DNA of 64,000 nt from Dermanyssus gallinae (lineage: Eukaryota; Arthropoda; Arachnida; Mesostigmata; Dermanyssidae): contig QVRM01001496.1 of the NCBI GenBank assembly GCA_003439945.1, positions 1-64,000 on the forward strand. Reading direction: 5' to 3'. Both the position numbers and the translations under genes were made by a program. The number at the start of each line of letters is the position of its first letter. The first letter of the stretch is position 1. Below are positions 43,210 through 53,237 of this stretch, piece after piece. The notes below the pieces were generated by a model. The model was not told the DNA's origin and did not search any database. It worked only from the letters and a program-made list of their open reading frames with translations.

Positions 43210-44877
43210 GCTGAAACCTCTCAGCATTACTTTGGGGGATTACGGGAATCCAGACGGACATGCGCCACCCCAGCCATGGTGACTAGTCTGGGACTCGCAA
43301 ACCCAGTAAACCCGCTTCCCCCCCACCCCCAGGGATCGGTAACTGCGTAGGCATTGCTTCGAATCCATGGGAGTGGTGTTGCACCAACTCCTACATTCTA
43401 CTCCAATCTGGCATCATCCATCGTCTCATGTCTGCCTTGGTGCAGCTCAGACGCGTCAGCCAGACCGTTAACGCCTTCCACAGCTCCGCCACCTGGGGAT
43501 GCGTCGAGAGTCATCGCCTGGAGCGTCCCTGGCTGTCCCTGCCTAATCCCAAGGCTAGTTCGCCTTTGCTGCCTATTTCCCCCTCTTTCCCTGTCACATA
43601 CGGGCGCTCCCTCTCGACTGGATCGGGGGCTATTGTTGAAACGAGCTCTCCTGGCAGTTTCCTTGGCCACCTTTAAGGACATGATAGTCTCGAAGAAGGC
43701 ACAAGACTCCCTCCACGCCTTCGCCGAAGTCAGCATGTGTGCTACAACCTTCCTGATCGACTTTCCTCTCACGGTGGTCGCACCCGCGTCTCTGGCTTCT
43801 TGGAGGGCCGGACACCGCAGAACTGTGTGCTCGACATCGTCCGTCTCACCCGATCTGCATAACGCGCAGATGTCGACACTCGCCTTGTTAATTCTTACCA
43901 TGTACGTTTGGAACTGGCCATGCCCGGTCAGCACCTGTGTCGTACCATAAGACAGCTCACCGAGGTTGCAGTCGTACCACGCCTTCAGGTCAGGGATGAG
44001 GTCTCTGGTCCAGCTCCCCGCGGGCGGCCTCCGAGGGTCTCCCGGCTGCACTGTGGCCCATTCTTCATGCCACCGGGCGATTGTCCTCGATCTAGCCGTT
44101 GTTAAGTCCAGATCGCCATCCTTCCATCTTTCGGCCCGTTCACTTGCCAGCAGATCCCATGGCAGCATCTTAGACAGGACCAAGAGGGCCGCGGTCGACA
44201 CCGTGCGGTAAGCCCGGCAGACACGAATGGCTACCGGCCGCTGTGACGATCGAAGCGCTCTCCTGTTTCTTTGTGTCCTCAGCGCCATGTCTGCCCACAC
44301 TGGAGCCGCGTATAGCGCTACCGACTCTGCTACACTGGCCAGCAGGCGCCGCCTGCCTTCTGTGCAGCCGCCGACTCTGGGCATTAACCGCGCCAGGCCG
44401 GCCGCGACCTTGTGGGCTTTACCAGCCACATGCTGGATATGCGCCGATCCATTGAGACCTTTGTCGAGCACCACTCCGAGATACTTTGCTGTCCGAGCAA
44501 GCTTGACAGGATGACCGTTTAGACGCAGGCGGATGTTCCGGGTTTTCTTCCTGCCTGTAAGGTACATTGCTTCCGTCTTGTGCGGGGCCAGTCTTAGAGA
44601 ATGGTCTTCCATCCACTCTGCCACCTGCTCCAAGGCTTCATTAGCGGCATACTCCAGGGCCCCCGTTTCCCGTGCCGTGATAACCAGCGCCAAGTCATCG
44701 GCATAGGCCACCATCTCAACACCCGCCGGTAGGTCCGGCAGCTCGAGGACCCCGTCATAGGCTAGGTTCCACAGAATCGGCCCTAAGACCGACCCCTGAG
44801 GAACCCCCGCAGAGATCTCATACTCCTGACCGCCGGCCGACAGAAAAAGGCCGGCAGCCTTGCTTGCCGCCGGCCGG
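43178..44877 (-). mobile_element. R1-type retrotransposon, 5'-truncated insertion with poly(A)
   Basis: Poly(A) appears as T29 at 43178-43206. A 13-bp target duplication CGGCAAGCAAGGC flanks it (43165-43177 and 44878-44890). The 3' UTR (about 43207-43397) contains the R1-shared block TTTACTGGGTTTGCGAGTCC in the minus sense. The element is cut within the RT before motif B. Its 5' junction bears an inverted copy of the target sequence (44852-44873). Confidence 0.88.
43398..44850 (-). pseudogene. R1-type ORF2, C-terminal 480 residues in one open frame
   Basis: The best-preserved coding piece in the window. Starting at LFLSAGGQEYEISAGVPQGS it runs without a stop through SVLGPILWNLAYDGVL (motif B), VEMVAYADDLALVIT (motif C intact), LAPHKTEAMYLTGRKK, AKYLGVVLDKGL, VAESVALYAAPVWADMALRT, PDLKAWYDCNLGELSYGTTQ and CALCRSGETDDVEHTVLRC (C-x2-C-x8-H-x4-C). 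The frame also stays open upstream to 45014, but those residues lie beyond the element's junction and are fortuitous. Endonuclease and RT motif A are missing, so it is dead despite the open frame. Confidence 0.9.
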
Positions 44878-44895
44878 CGGCAAGCAAGGCTGCCG
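44852..44895. repeat. 44-bp perfect palindrome at the R1 5' junction
   Basis: 44852-44873 is the exact reverse complement of 44874-44895 with no spacer. The right half contains the 13-bp target duplication plus flanking TGCCG, and the left half is its inverted copy at the truncated 5' end of the R1 element. Confidence 0.95.
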
Positions 44896-45469
44896 ATGCC
44901 TAAATATCCCCACACAAGTTTTTTTTTCATTATTAGACCGCAGGTGGCACAACAAGAGCAACAAGATCTAGCAGATCGTCGGCTTGCGTCCCTTATAGGC
45001 CCTACTCTATACATTGGCTCTCGTTCGGGTATTGCCTGACTGCATCAGCACTTGCAAGCGCGCTCACTCGACCGAGCGGACCATGACCAGCTGTAACGTT
45101 TAAGGCTCTCTCTCGTAACTCTTCCTTCCTGGATCTTCAGGTGCCTCGAGTGACAGAGTTCCGTAACCGATATTGTGCTACGAGTCTCGGCGAGGCTGGA
45201 CATGCAAGTAGGATGTGCAAATGCGTCTAATTTTACTATCTCTTTGACGAATTGGGTTACGTTACCGTAAGTTGCAAAAGGCGCTCGACGCTGAAAGGTA
45301 TAATGATACGGATCACTAAAAGCATTTTTGTTAATTCAGTCAGATTTAAGATCACACATGTTGTGTAGAAAAAGTACAGTCAAAAGATATGCATATGTAT
45401 ACATGCACACATTTGGACTTATAAAATAAAATGTATGTAGAAGCTATGAAGCTATGACGCGAACTTGGT
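44896..45469. other. no gene recognised
   Basis: Flanking sequence right of the R1 insertion. No motif seen. Confidence 0.45.
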
Positions 45470-45715
45470 TATCTAGACTAGCTAGAGACGGGACTAAGGT
45501 ACAGGAGGCAGCATGGTATCTACCGAATTTCTATCAAGCAAGTCCTGGGCCCATCGTTCAGCCCGCAACCGACTTGTCTATCTACTCACGGATACCCCAC
45601 TATCGTCGAGAAGCTAAGACGACGTTTCGACTTGCCCGCATCTTCCAATTACGTCAACGTCCTCAAAACGTGGGAGTGCAAGTTTGCTGAAATCGATGCG
45701 GATTTATTTCTTAAT
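45470..45715 (+). pseudogene. CR1-type (family C) RT C-terminal fragment
   Basis: One frame reads SWAHRSARNRLVYLLTDTPL, matching ALGLHLTARNRYVYLLADTP of the 13.6-18.5 kb element. Another reads NYVNVLKTWECKFAEIDADF, matching the following WEGKVADIDVEF. It is a short remnant with a frameshift and no ends. Confidence 0.65.
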
Positions 45716-46837
45716 TTTTGTTTGGGCGGCAAACGCATTTCAATTCAGTAATACCTCATGAAGCTTGAAATGTCTATAATTACACACTTTCAATAAATAG
45801 ATCAATTAAGGGCATTTTGCAGAAAGGGATGTCACCGGTGTCTGCAATTATGAATCCTGCAGATGACAGTGTATGGCTTCTCTCCTGACACAAGGTTGCG
45901 GCAGATCCAAACTAGAATGAGGTGTGATACATACATAGGAAGCGGCATCTGTTATCACGGCTTCCTCTCCAAAAGTCCGCCCAATCTTCGTGAAACCTAG
46001 CGTGGTGGGCTTTCTCGTTCACCTTGATGAGACACTCCACCCACAAGTGCCGATCTAAACAGAAGGCCAGATTAATGTTTCATTTTTGGTGGCCTCTATC
46101 GGCAGACCCCTAAGGTAATAGAAAATATAGTCGAAATTGTCCTGCTCTTTCTCGCCTTTTCCGACCTTCTATTGAGCACGAGCTTTACCCGCAAGAAATT
46201 CAATTATCGACGCGCTTCGAACGCGTCCTCGGGTGGCGAAGGCCTTGGCGATTACATTCAGATAGGTGGCCCCGATGGGAAAAGGCAAGTAGTAGCCCGC
46301 GGCACACCTTGGTGAGGACGCTGCGAAATGCGCATTAGAGAGTATCTCGCATCAAAGAAATCTCAAGTCCTACAAAGCCGACAACAGGACCATAACGCTA
46401 ATCTCTAAAAGTAGGTTGCAGCTAAACAACACAACTCCAAAAAGGTCTCTAACTCGACTATTGGATCTACTATCCATTGATAATTTGAGATGCTAGATGG
46501 CCGTGTTCGGCAATTTTAATCGAATATTAAGTCGATCATTTCAATTGTCACGGACAAATCGAAAGCTGGAAAATTATTTACGTATATTGAGTGATAAGCA
46601 TAGAAAGGGGAACCTAATGCAGTTATTAAGACCTTACGTTAAGGTGCAGTAGTCGCGGAGTCAATTTTATGCCAGACATCAGACGCTCATACAGAGTATT
46701 ACTATTAACAACGCATACGTTATTACATATAACATACATAACATTATATTATATATATATTATTACATTATTATATATTATATATAAAACAAAGGTTCAA
46801 GATGCTGGAAATAATTTAACTCGGTTCAAGTCACTGA
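45716..46837. other. no gene recognised
   Basis: About 1.1 kb without coding motifs. Near its end are several ATTATATA-rich tracts. Confidence 0.5.
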
Positions 46838-46838
46838 A

Positions 46839-46873
<35 letters not shown>

Positions 46874-46874
46874 A
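46838..46874. repeat. (TA)n microsatellite
   Basis: TA repeats with one ATTTA interruption. Confidence 0.9.
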
Positions 46875-47462
46875 GGGTTGCTAAAAGTAAACAAGGTAAG
46901 CAGAAACAACATCTTTATTATACATTTATAGTATTTATTATTTATATTACATTAACATAAATTGCCGATATTATTCAAACGCTCCCATCGTTTCGGCAGC
47001 ACGTCATTTAGGTTGTTGTTGGACGGAGTCCTGTACTGCTTACTTCATTTTCTTGTCCGAACTATAACGTTATCCTTATAATGTTGTAGAGTGAGGTCCA
47101 TTTGTGGCATCTTGTGATCAATGTTAACGCGTCTTGATACTCACTGCACAAGAACTTTGCCGATATTGGTGAATGGTCTGTCCCCTCACTAAGACATACT
47201 GCTGTACAGATTTCACAGTTTTGACCTTTTGATTATCTTGAATAATTTCATCAACATAAGCAATGGATTCAATGCCGATCATATTGTTTGCTTGACCGAT
47301 ATTGATTTCTGCCTTTCACAAAAACTCATACACCAGCTGTGCAAGCTGTTTGACCTAATCAGTGCTGCTTTTTTAATATTTACCTGACTAACATTTTACT
47401 TTTGAACTCCATATTCCTGATATCTTACACCATATAACTAGATATTCAGTTTATGAGACGAA

Positions 47463-47497
<35 letters not shown>

Positions 47498-47605
47498 AAT
47501 ATTGTGATGATTTATTAATCATTTACAATACGTTTGTACACTCGGCAGTGCTCGCCTTCTATACATACATATTTATATGGCGCTTTCAATAAAAAAAATT
47601 CGTTC
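46875..47605. other. no gene confidently recognised
   Basis: AT-rich, with (TA)n at about 47466-47494. A minus-strand stretch near 47060-46975 could encode LPKRWERLNNIGNLC, reminiscent of the C-terminal end of mariner-like transposases, but this is too little to call. Confidence 0.4.
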
Positions 47606-47805
47606 GTCTGCTACGGCGACAAACGGTCGTGTTACGCAAGAGCTTTGTGAATATTCGCCTCGTTTTGGTGATTCTACCTCGTTTTCCCGGACAAGTTTTG
47701 TATGAGTGCTCCTCCTCGCTCCCAAGTGCCTGGTGCGGTGTGCTTTTCCCATTTTTCCGAGTTTCTTCGTGGTTTTCAGCCGTTTTGGTGTTTCCGAACG
47801 CGCTG

Positions 47806-48351
47806 ATGGACGGCGATGCGGATGCGGACGGCGAGAGCAGCGGTTCGTGCGGGTATCCGCTTGAACTGGCGTCTGCCACGCCGTCCTCGTCTGCTGCGCT
47901 GGCGGCGTTATTTGCCATGGCGGCGGAGGGTTGCCGCACGATGCGGTCACGTTTAGAGTTGTTGTCCGATGCACCTAAGCCCGACGTGCGCTGCACGTCG
48001 CCGGTAACACCGGCGCCCGTCTATGGTGCAGGCGATGCTGCTGTTCGACCGATAGAGCTTCGCCCAGCTGTCAACGACACAACGACGGCGGAGACAATGG
48101 CTGCTGAGGCCACACCAGGTGTCTCAGTTGCGCCAAAACCGGCTGTCAAACGGGCCCGAGCTGCCTCAGACACGGATGACTCTTCTAACAGTGCAGGGGT
48201 TTCACGGAGCGCCGGTGACACGGCGAATGATGATGGCTTTGTGACAATTGTGGACAAGAAGTCGGCTAGACGGGTGCTTAAAGCTGAAGCGGAACTCTCG
48301 CGTTTCCGTGAATCGGTTGACAGTGGCGCCGGTCCAATGTATACAGTGTGA
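47806..48351 (+). pseudogene. RLE-type ORF1, N-terminal part
   Basis: ATG at 47806 (MDGDADADGESSGSCGYP) is the likely start, since the same Met is kept in copy 2. The protein is Ala/Ser/Thr-rich, with LAALFAMAAEGCRTMRSRLE and a basic stretch PAVKRARAASDTDDSS, followed by VLKAEAELSRFRESVDS. It stops at the deletion junction. No CCHC or other known domain is visible, and its function is presumably nucleic-acid binding by position. The frame is open upstream to 47629, but that part lies in the 5' leader. Confidence 0.6.
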
Positions 48352-48359
48352 CAGTGCCT

Positions 48360-49316
48360 CCCCACGTCCATGGGCGGCCTTGGTCTCCCCTCGGGTCGAC
48401 TCTTGGCGGGCCCAGCTGTGGCTGCCTCGATGCATGCTACGTCGGAAAATGTCCAGCGCCTGCTCCCGCCGGCGGCCCAGGCAATGTTCGAGGCGGCCGT
48501 GACGATATAGCAACTGGACTTCAAGCTTCATCGCCTGGTCCCGATAGACTAGCCTGCCAGAGAGCCTGGGCCGAGAAGGCCCACGGAGATTCGCTTAGTT
48601 CGCTGCTTAAAGAATGCGGGGATGACCAGGATAAGTCACGCCTTCTAGCTGTCGCTTGCCCAGGAGCAAGCGACTGGTTGCATGCACTACCCGCTGACTC
48701 ACTGGGTACCCGCCTTGATGACCAATCCACCCGGATATTCGTTGGCCTGAGATTGGGGGCTGATTTGGTTGAGCCACTCAGATGCTCTTGTGGCGAGCCC
48801 GTCGGGCGACTCGCCAGACACGGCCTGTCTTGCGCTCACGCAGCGGGCCGGCGCCCAAGACACAGTACCCTCAATGGAATACTTGCAAGATCGCTGCGGA
48901 GGGCGGGGATTCCCTGCGTCCTGGAGCCACCTGAGCCTTCAAGAGACGACGGTAAGCGCCCCGACGGTATGACTTTGATACCCTTCTATAAGGGTTGTTC
49001 CCTGGTGTGGGATGCGACGGTGACCGAGTCTCTGACCCCTTCCCTTGTCGCTCCCGGCGCGTCCCGCCCGGGGACTGCCGTTTCGCGAGCTGAGACCTCA
49101 AAGACAAGAACGCATGCAGACCTAGGTCGGGCGCACCACTTTTCGCCATTCGCGTTCGAAACGACGGGTGGCCCTGGGCCCCTCATGGTAACATTGATCT
49201 CTCGGGTTGGCGACGCGTTACGGCAGGCGACGATGAACAAGAAGGCGCACGCCTTCTTCTCCCAGCGACTGTCCCTGGAGATCCAAAGAGGTAACGCGAC
49301 CTCAGCAACGCCGTGA
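48360..49316 (+). pseudogene. RLE-type ORF2 C-terminal third (CCHC and endonuclease)
   Basis: After the junction the family frame is TSMGGLGLPSGRLLAG, then a 1-nt loss near 48495 shifts into the long open frame ending at 49316. That frame has GLRLGADLVEPLRCSCGEPV with the CCHC knuckle, LEPPEPSRDDGKRPDGMTLI and LVWDATVTESLTPSLVAPG. Here, unlike in copy 1, the PD and D blocks of the nuclease are in a single frame. It ends SLEIQRGNATSATP. The endonuclease domain could be structurally complete, but it has no RT attached. Confidence 0.75.
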
Positions 49317-49345
49317 AGCATTATATATATTCTTCTAAATTATAA

Positions 49346-51649
49346 TTAACCTATATATATATATATATATATATAAATATATATATATTATAAAAAAAAA
49401 AATTGAACACTTTACAGATCTCGATTTTTCAATTCTATCAGGCAGTATTTTTTAAACATACTGGCATACGTCTATGAGGTCTCCGTCTATATATAAATAT
49501 TGGTAATAATTCAAGCCTATTATTCCTAGTTCCTCAGACCCACCTCGTTTACCGGCTACCAACAACAACCGGCCTAATAATAGTAGAACTTGGAATTCTC
49601 GGTGACTCGTTCGGCTCCCTGCTGTGGCGAGATCGCAGTTTGAGGAGATAATCCGATGTGAACGAAGCAGTTGTAACTGAGTATACGGAGATTTTCCACA
49701 AAGGATCTGGGTGTCAGAATCCCTGCAGAACGTCTCTGGTACCTTAGAAGGCTGCAGAGCGTCTATCGTACGTTAAAAGAAGCAGAAGCGGTTTTTCAAA
49801 TAACTACCTGGGCCGCTGTCCAGGTTGACCCGCCACGCGTTATCTATGATGCCATCGTCGTGGCACACGCAAGGAAGCGGACGTTCCCAAGTTAGTCCCA
49901 AGTCCCCCTCTTAGCACCCCCAGGTGATGAGAAGGTAGGCGGCTCAACAGCCGCTGCTATGCCGCAGGGCTACATGAGCTGTATAGTCGCCCCTGTGGCT
50001 CAACGTCGCGCGCAGACCCTCACGAGCCCAATAGCCGGTCGGTCCTACGTTCAGATGCTACCGAGGTCAATCAAGCATCACATATTCAATACGAATGCGC
50101 ATGAATTCAAGTTTGGGCGGCCCCTGTTTGAATGCACTCATGGCTTACTCACTATGCATGCGAACGGGGTGCCCGTCTGGCAAGTTCATTGGACCGCTTC
50201 AACCTTTGCTAGCGATTCAATGGCGTTACGGCCTCGTACCTCAATGGCATCGGCCGCACCGCTGACTGGGCCGAAAGGCCGCAAAATTTGTTCCTGCCAA
50301 ACGTCAACGGGGCATAGAGGGGGGGAAGGGGGGGAGGCTAACACCATATAGACCAAGGCTGAAGAGGAAAACGATTCAAAAGCCAAAGAACGCAAAAGAC
50401 TCGACGCAACAACGCTGTAGGACCTAACCACTGTAGCACCTGCGTGGGCCTTGGGTTTTACGAAGTCTGTTCCGTTCTCCCAATTAGCAGGGGGTCAGAG
50501 GCGCTCGACGACAAAAATAGACTAGCTTTAGAACAAGGAACCCTCCTTTTGCCTCCGCCTAAGCCTAGATTAGTTCTCCTGGCCCCTTGGCAAAATAAGT
50601 TCCACGCATTTGCATTGCGTCTTTTTCATTTAGGGTGATGAACAGAACCGACCAGGTTGCATTACCTACAATTTGAACAGCATAAGGGCAAAAGTATAGC
50701 ATAATCAATGTACATGAAATCCATGAAAATATTTGCTGGGCTGGGTTTGCATATTTTCTCTCTGTCGCTATATATATTTATATATATAGTATTTTATGAA
50801 ATTGATATTTACGCACATTCAGTAGTACCAGGAAAATGTCAGTTTCGGCGATTGTTTGCGGTGCTCGCAGCGACGCGTTTGGTATTGGATATTTACAAAT
50901 CATTATAGCTTTATATAGATTCAATTTGAATTCATATATATATATATATATATATTCGTCAATGTACAAATTATCTGGCAAAAATATTCGTCGTATCATA
51001 CCACAGACATCTTAGCTTATTACGAGTCCCTAAATATGTGGTTGTTTCAATGTAAATAAATTACTCGATTTTAAAGTGAATCTTACAACGCAGTTAAAGG
51101 CATACAAATATTTCGCGGAGCAGTCCTCGCCATATATACACATTACGGCGCTTATATACATGTCATAAATACAATCAAGTTAATATAGTATAAAAGTGAG
51201 AACCCATAACGCCCCTGAGTCACTAGCATAATCCAGCTTTATATACTCGTTTTACTAGTCTAATAGCTATTTTTACGTCGCGAACACAGAGTTGCAAAGT
51301 AGTGAAACATCTTTGATGTTTAAGAGTAGACATTCAAATTCCTGGCAAGCGGCACGTAAAAGCGTGACCGGTAAAGTTTAACGATGCCAAACGCACTGCA
51401 AAGTTTCTTGCACGCATTGATAACCAAATTTATATGGAAACAAGTGGAAATCAAATTTTAGTAGATACAGTTTTTTGCAAGATAACCTGCCTTTGATCTA
51501 GAAGATAGAACTAAAACCAGGCAAAACTTGTCAAGAAGGAGCTTATATAAGTGAGCATCTGTAACAGAAATTAATAATCGAAACAGGTCAAAGCTGCCAC
51601 CACGTCAAGCAAAACTCAAAAGCAAATTTTACTGTCTTCAACAGAATCG
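49346..51649. other. no gene recognised
   Basis: Begins with (TA)n (about 49352-49390). A stretch at about 49690-49890 (+) is open (RLQSVYRTLKEAEAVFQIT...) and another at 49959-50351, but neither matches a family I know. (TA)n also occurs at about 50935-50955. Confidence 0.45.
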
Positions 51650-52090
51650 GTCACCCGCTGCTAAAACTAAGAGCACCTAAGCGAGGTTTTTTCAAGAGGC
51701 CCTTACGGAAACCAAATTGGTTCGCCAAACATAAATTGGCCGACTCTAGGTGGAGATCTAACCGTACCAATATCAATTTCTTAAAGGCCATGGAAAAATA
51801 GTCAACGACCGGGATTGGCATTTTGTTGGCTGCGATGTTATGCTGTCCTTTATTTTTCAATAATGAAACTTGATGAATAATAACAATTAAAATACCAAGA
51901 ACCTCGGATATAGAAATACCGGTAAGTGAGAATAATCTACAATTTATCTCGCATGTCTCTTCTATTAAATATTTTATGTCACGACTCATACTGAGAAGTT
52001 TGACTATGACATTGGCTAACGTTTCAAAGTTGCGATTTAGCTCGTCTGCAATTGGGTCTTATGTTAGAGTTAAGTCAGGATCAACAATAT
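51650..52090 (-). pseudogene. non-LTR RT fragment (CR1/jockey-like)
   Basis: The frame gives PIADELNRNFETLANVIVKL, CRLFSLTGISISEVLGIL, then VVDYFSMAFKKLILVRLDLH and ANLCLANQFGFRKGL, the region before and including the NQFGFR box that precedes RT motif A. It continues no further, so motifs A to C are lost. The NYRPIS-equivalent is eroded. It differs from the other RT families in the window. Confidence 0.65.
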
Positions 52091-53088
52091 ATCTAAATGA
52101 TGCATGACATAGTGTATCTTCTACGAACTATAAAAAACCGGAAAAACCAAAAAATTGAAAAACTTACTAACTAAGCGAACGATTAACTACAGCGATTTTT
52201 TTTATATAAAAGTCTTGAATACCAAATCATATATAGCTAACCAAAAAGTTTTTCTAAAGTGGTCAAGGAATTTGTCATTATTAGCCCTAGTATGCTTTCT
52301 GCAAGACGTGAAAGTCGTCATACAAGTCAATTCACCAAGTACAGCTTTGTCTGAAAGGATAGGATGACACATGGCGAGTAATAGTCGAAGAATGGAAATT
52401 TCCCAATAACCGAGACGCTAGATAATGGTCATTTAGGCAGTTTGAGACTGCAATATGACACGAACCCCAGGAGGGTTATGTGATCTACAACGAAGAAGAA
52501 GTCCCTAGCGAAAATACGATTGATCGTCATTGGGCGGCGGAACCGATAGGAGATTGACGTTAGCATATCCCATACTAATGCAAGGTAAAGTGCTACATGT
52601 CGGTGACAAGTCGTCTGAAACTATTGAGTAGTGTGTGTTTACAAATTACATGGGAAGGAAAACACCCTATACAATACATTTCAAGGCGCGCGCATTTTCA
52701 AGCGTATACGTGCTACCTAGACGTTGCCATCTGAGCTACACATCAAATGCAAAAACAAGAATATACAGGTGAAACGTATATAAATACCGACATCGCTACC
52801 AAGTCTCTTTAGGGCTTTATTTGCCACGAAGAACTGCGGCCTGGATAGGATGAGATTCATTAATAGAATAAGACGCTAGTCGTAATGCTTTAACTACGTT
52901 TTGCTATCCATAGCTGCATCAGATGGACTTTTTTTCCTCCAGAAAATCAGCTAACGGCTCCGCGTGGCTTTTTTTTGTCTTTTTATATACTCATTTTAGT
53001 AGATAAATATTAAACTACTTGGCCAAAGTCTAAAGTCGTCCCAAATTGGCAATTATTTACATTTCGGCTACCTAGTTCAATAAATATA

Positions 53089-53096
<8 letters not shown>
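52091..53096. other. no gene recognised
   Basis: About 1 kb of AT-rich sequence without a coding motif. Confidence 0.5.
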
Positions 53097-53120
<24 letters not shown>

Positions 53121-53121
53121 A
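53097..53121. repeat. (TA)n at 3' side of RLE copy 2
   Basis: TA repeats adjoining the 3' tail of the minus-strand element. Confidence 0.95.
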
Positions 53122-53237
53122 GATACAAGAATACAATTATTTCATACACTTTTATTATAATTTAGGAGAATATATATAATGCTTCACGGCGTTGGTGCTC
53201 GTCGACCTAGTTGCTCCTTCTGTGCGCCGTAGCCACT

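Larger units (their letters stand above)
47606..49345 (+). mobile_element. RLE-type non-LTR retrotransposon, copy 3 (internally deleted)
   Basis: The 5' end begins CGTTCGTCTGCTACGG like copy 2, and the 3' end GCCGTGAAGCATTATATATA leads into (TA)n at about 49352-49390. Only about 1.7 kb remains. ORF1 codons up to GAGPMYTV are joined directly (about 48351) to ORF2 codons for the last third (PTSMGGLGLPSG...), removing the rest of ORF1 and the zinc finger and RT of ORF2. Confidence 0.85.

Noticed and set aside
44851..45014. Upstream extension of the 538-codon minus-strand frame (start MYRVGPIRDAS)
   Set aside because: The R1 element ends at about 44851; codons upstream lie in flanking DNA and the palindrome, so the frame is open there by chance.
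46960..47070. Possible mariner-like transposase C-terminus (LPKRWERLNNIGNLC, minus)
   Set aside because: Only about 15 residues resemble the family; no DDE motif or inverted repeats were found nearby.
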